Part shown: piece after piece, positions 12,210-14,924 of the stretch
How the letters are laid out: the number at the start of each line of letters is the position of its first letter
Position numbering within the stretch: the first letter of the stretch is position 1
Source: Campylobacterales bacterium
Lineage (GTDB): Bacteria; Campylobacterota; Campylobacteria; Campylobacterales; Arcobacteraceae
DNA length: 14,924 bases
Reading direction: 5' to 3'
NCBI GenBank assembly: GCA_019752775.1
Contig: JAIELU010000084.1
Coordinates: 1-14,924 of the forward strand
Program-made: the position numbers and the translations under genes
The notes under the pieces: generated by a model
The model's input: only the letters and a program-made list of their open reading frames with translations
Database searches by the model: none
What the model was told of the DNA's origin: nothing

Positions 12210-14924
12210 AACTGTAAAATTATTACAACCTATTGAAATTAAAGAGTTAGAAAGACCGCAAGATTTTGCGGCTTTTCAGTTAAGACTTGCAAGTCCAGAA
12301 AAAATACTTTCTTGGTCTTGTGGAGAAGTTAAAAAACCTGAAACAATCAACTATAGAACATTAAAACCAGAACGTGATGGTTTATTTTGTGCTAAAATTT
12401 TTGGACCAGTAAAAGATTACGAATGTCTTTGTGGTAAATACAAAAAAATGAGATACAAAGGTGTTGTTTGTGAAAAATGTGGAGTTGAAGTAACTTCATC
12501 AAAAGTACGAAGACATAGAATGGGGCATATTGATTTAGTATCTCCTGTTGCTCATATTTGGATGGTAAGCTCACTTCCAACAAGAATTGGTACTTTATTA
12601 GGTGTTAAATTAAAAGACCTAGAAAGAGTATTATATTATGAAGCATATATCGTAAGTGAAGCTGGTGAAGCTTATTATGATAATGAAAAAACTAAAAAAG
12701 TTTTAAAATATGATATTTTAAATGAAGAACAATATAGAACAATTGCTGATTTATTTGAACATACTGGATTTGATGCAGCTATGGGTGGACAAATTGTTAG
12801 AGATTTATTAGAAACTATTGATTTATTTGAATTATTAACTATTTTAAAAGAAGAAATGGGTTCTACAAAATCAGAAGCAAAAAGAAAAACTATAATCAAA
12901 AGATTAAAAGTTGTTGAAAACTTTTTAAATTCTGGAAATAAACCAGAATGGATGATGTTAACTCAACTTCCAGTTCTTCCACCTGATTTAAGACCACTTG
13001 TTTCACTTGATGGTGGAAAATTTGCAGTTTCAGATGTTAATGACCTATATAGAAGAGTTATTAACAGAAATAACAGATTAAAAAGATTAACAGAACTTGA
13101 TGCTCCTGAAATTATTATCAGAAATGAAAAAAGAATGCTTCAAGAAGCAGTTGATGCTTTATTTGATAATGGTAAAACAGCTAATGCAGTAAAAGGTGCA
13201 AATAAAAGACCTTTAAAATCTTTATCTGAAATTATTAAAGGTAAACAAGGACGATTTAGACAAAACTTACTTGGTAAAAGGGTTGACTTCTCAGGACGAT
13301 CTGTTATCGTTGTTGGACCTACATTAAATATGGACCAATGTGGTATTCCTAAGAAAATGGCTCTTGAGTTATTTAAGCCGCATTTGATGGCTAAATTAGA
13401 AGAAAAAGGTTATGCAACAACTTTAAAAGCTGCAAAAAGATTGATTGAAGGTGAAGCAAACGAAGTTTGGGAATGTCTAAACGAAATCGTCGATGAATAT
13501 CCAATTATGTTAAATAGAGCTCCAACTCTACATAAACTTTCTATTCAAGCTTTCCACCCAGTTTTAATTGATGGAAAAGCAATTAGATTACACCCATTAG
13601 TTTGTGCTGCTTTTAATGCCGATTTCGATGGTGACCAAATGGCAGTTCACGTGCCTTTATCACAAGAAGCAGTTGCAGAAGCTAAAATTTTAATGATGTC
13701 TTCAATGAATATTCTTTTACCAGCATCGGGGAGAGCAATTGCTGTTCCATCACAAGATATGATTTTAGGTATTTATTATCTATCATTAGAAAAAGATGGT
13801 GTAAGAGGTGAACATAAATTATTTACTGATGTTAATGAAGTAAAAATTGCATTAGATATGAATAAAATTGATTTACATGCAAAAATTAGAACTAAATTAG
13901 ATGATAAAGTTATTCATACAACTGTTGGAAGATTAATTATTCATGAAATTTTACCTGAGTTTGTACCTACAAATTTATGGAATAAAATTTTAAAGAAAAA
14001 AGATATTGGAACATTAGTTGATTATATTTACAAACATGGTGGATATGAAGTAACTCCAAGATTCTTAGATAATCTTAAAAACTTAGGTTTCAGATATGCA
14101 ACGGTTGCAGGTATCTCAATTTCTATTGATGATATTAGAGTTCCTGAAACAAAAGTTGGACATATTGCTAAATCTAAAAAAGAAGTTATTGAAGTTCAAA
14201 AACAATTCTCTCAAGGTCTATTAACAGAACAAGAAAGATATAATAAAATTATTGATATCTGGACAGAAGTTAATAATAGACTTGGTTCTGAAATGATGGA
14301 ATTAGTTAAAACTGATAAAAATGGATTTAACTCTATTTATATGATGGCGGATTCAGGTGCTAGAGGTTCTGCTGCTCAAATTAGACAGTTATCTGGTATG
14401 AGGGGACTTATGGCTAAACCTGATGGTTCTATTATTGAAACACCAATTATTTCAAACTTTAGAGAAGGTCTTAATGTACTTGAGTACTTTATTTCAACTC
14501 ACGGAGCTAGAAAAGGACTTGCGGATACTGCACTTAAAACTGCAAATGCGGGTTACTTAACAAGAAAATTAATTGATGTTTCTCAAAATGTAAGAATTAC
14601 AGTTGAAGATTGTGGAACTCATGAGGGTATTGAAATTACTGATATTACTTCTGGTAATGAATTAATTGAGTCATTAGAAGAAAGAATCACAGGTAGAGTT
14701 ATTGCTGAAGATATTATCGATCCAATTTCAAATGAGATATTATTTACAGAGGGAACATTAATAACAGAAGAAGATGCTAAATTAGTAACTGAAGCTGAAG
14801 TTAAATCAGTAGTAATTAGAACTCCATTAACTTGTAAAGTTGAAAATGGTTTATGTTCTAAATGCTATGGTCTAAACCTTGGTGAGCAAAGAAAAGCAAA
14901 ACCAGGAGAAGCTGTTGGAGTTGT
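12202..14924 (+). CDS. rpoC: DNA-directed RNA polymerase subunit beta', N-terminal part (cut by window end)
   Basis: RpoC forms the other pincer and holds the catalytic magnesium. The open frame runs from ATG 12202 past the window end without a stop, giving about 907 of the roughly 1,500 residues expected. The N-terminal zinc ribbon has Cys75, Cys77, Cys90 and Cys93. GKQGRFRQNLLGKRVDFSGR lies in the conserved switch/lid region. The absolutely conserved NADFDGD is at 472-478, with Asp474, Asp476 and Asp478 binding the metal. The second zinc site is complete (Cys804, Cys878, Cys885, Cys888). The trigger-loop region GARGSAAQIRQLSGMRGLM is also present. The ATG lies inside the rpoB 3' end (ATGAGTAA), with GGAGAGG about 10 bases upstream, so translation is coupled to rpoB and yields near-equal amounts. 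Confidence 0.98.
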   Translation, partial: MSKTVKLLQPIEIKELERPQDFAAFQLRLASPEKILSWSCGEVKKPETINYRTLKPERDGLFCAKIFGPVKDYECLCGKYKKMRYKGVVCEKCGVEVTSSKVRRHRMGHIDLVSPVAHIWMVSSLPTRIGTLLGVKLKDLERVLYYEAYIVSEAGEAYYDNEKTKKVLKYDILNEEQYRTIADLFEHTGFDAAMGGQIVRDLLETIDLFELLTILKEEMGSTKSEAKRKTIIKRLKVVENFLNSGNKPEWMMLTQLPVLPPDLRPLVSLDGGKFAVSDVNDLYRRVINRNNRLKRLTELDAPEIIIRNEKRMLQEAVDALFDNGKTANAVKGANKRPLKSLSEIIKGKQGRFRQNLLGKRVDFSGRSVIVVGPTLNMDQCGIPKKMALELFKPHLMAKLEEKGYATTLKAAKRLIEGEANEVWECLNEIVDEYPIMLNRAPTLHKLSIQAFHPVLIDGKAIRLHPLVCAAFNADFDGDQMAVHVPLSQEAVAEAKILMMSSMNILLPASGRAIAVPSQDMILGIYYLSLEKDGVRGEHKLFTDVNEVKIALDMNKIDLHAKIRTKLDDKVIHTTVGRLIIHEILPEFVPTNLWNKILKKKDIGTLVDYIYKHGGYEVTPRFLDNLKNLGFRYATVAGISISIDDIRVPETKVGHIAKSKKEVIEVQKQFSQGLLTEQERYNKIIDIWTEVNNRLGSEMMELVKTDKNGFNSIYMMADSGARGSAAQIRQLSGMRGLMAKPDGSIIETPIISNFREGLNVLEYFISTHGARKGLADTALKTANAGYLTRKLIDVSQNVRITVEDCGTHEGIEITDITSGNELIESLEERITGRVIAEDIIDPISNEILFTEGTLITEEDAKLVTEAEVKSVVIRTPLTCKVENGLCSKCYGLNLGEQRKAKPGEAVGV

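Noticed and set aside
1..14924. Mobile element, CRISPR array, phage or defence island
   Set aside because: No transposase, integrase, direct-repeat array or unfamiliar gene is present; all complete genes are core functions in a conserved order.

Overview
This window is a core-genome stretch of a strongly AT-rich bacterium, most likely a member of the Campylobacterota (Epsilonproteobacteria) of the Arcobacter type. The assignment is an inference. It rests on the order kdsA-ribH-nusB-pyrF, the cluster tuf-rpmG-tRNA(Trp)-secE-nusG-rplKAJL-rpoB-rpoC, strong A/T-ending codon bias, Campylobacter-like promoters (TATAAT with T-rich tracts rather than a clear -35 box), and protein sequences that read as epsilonproteobacterial. 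Unlike Helicobacter and Wolinella, whose rpoB and rpoC are fused, the two genes here are separate and overlap by 8 bp. Every gene lies on the + strand.

Layout. (1) 3-2595 is a tight housekeeping operon: the tail of an unidentified protein (perhaps a TrkA-C/RCK-type protein), KDO-8-phosphate synthase, lumazine synthase, NusB and OMP decarboxylase, with 4-bp overlaps or short gaps. (2) 2596-2994 holds a promoter and three tRNA genes: Ser(GCT), Met(CAT) and Gly(TCC). A hairpin terminator follows at 3020-3053. (3) 2995-3218 holds the tuf promoter and a structured 5' leader. (4) 3219-4604 encodes EF-Tu and ribosomal protein L33; L33 is only 55 codons and has lost three of the four zinc-ligand cysteines. 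(5) 4605-5522 has a strong hairpin, tRNA-Trp(CCA), SecE and NusG. (6) 5619-7891 encodes L11, L1, L10 and L7/L12, with a structured element in each longer spacer, including a recognisable L10 leader before rplJ. (7) From 8064 to the window end are RpoB (complete) and RpoC (N-terminal two thirds, cut by the window edge).

Together the genes make the translation and transcription core: elongation factor, ribosomal stalk (L11, L10, L7/L12), L1 stalk, transcription elongation factors (NusB, NusG), secretion channel subunit SecE and the two large RNA polymerase subunits.

I found no mobile element, CRISPR array, defence system or previously undescribed protein system. What deserves a second look is in the spacers. 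Several contain long, near-perfect hairpins, most without a poly-U tail, placed before tRNA-Ser, tuf, tRNA-Trp, rplK, rplA, rplJ and rpoB. They look like RNA-level control or processing elements. These structures were paired by eye; no folding energy or conservation was computed.
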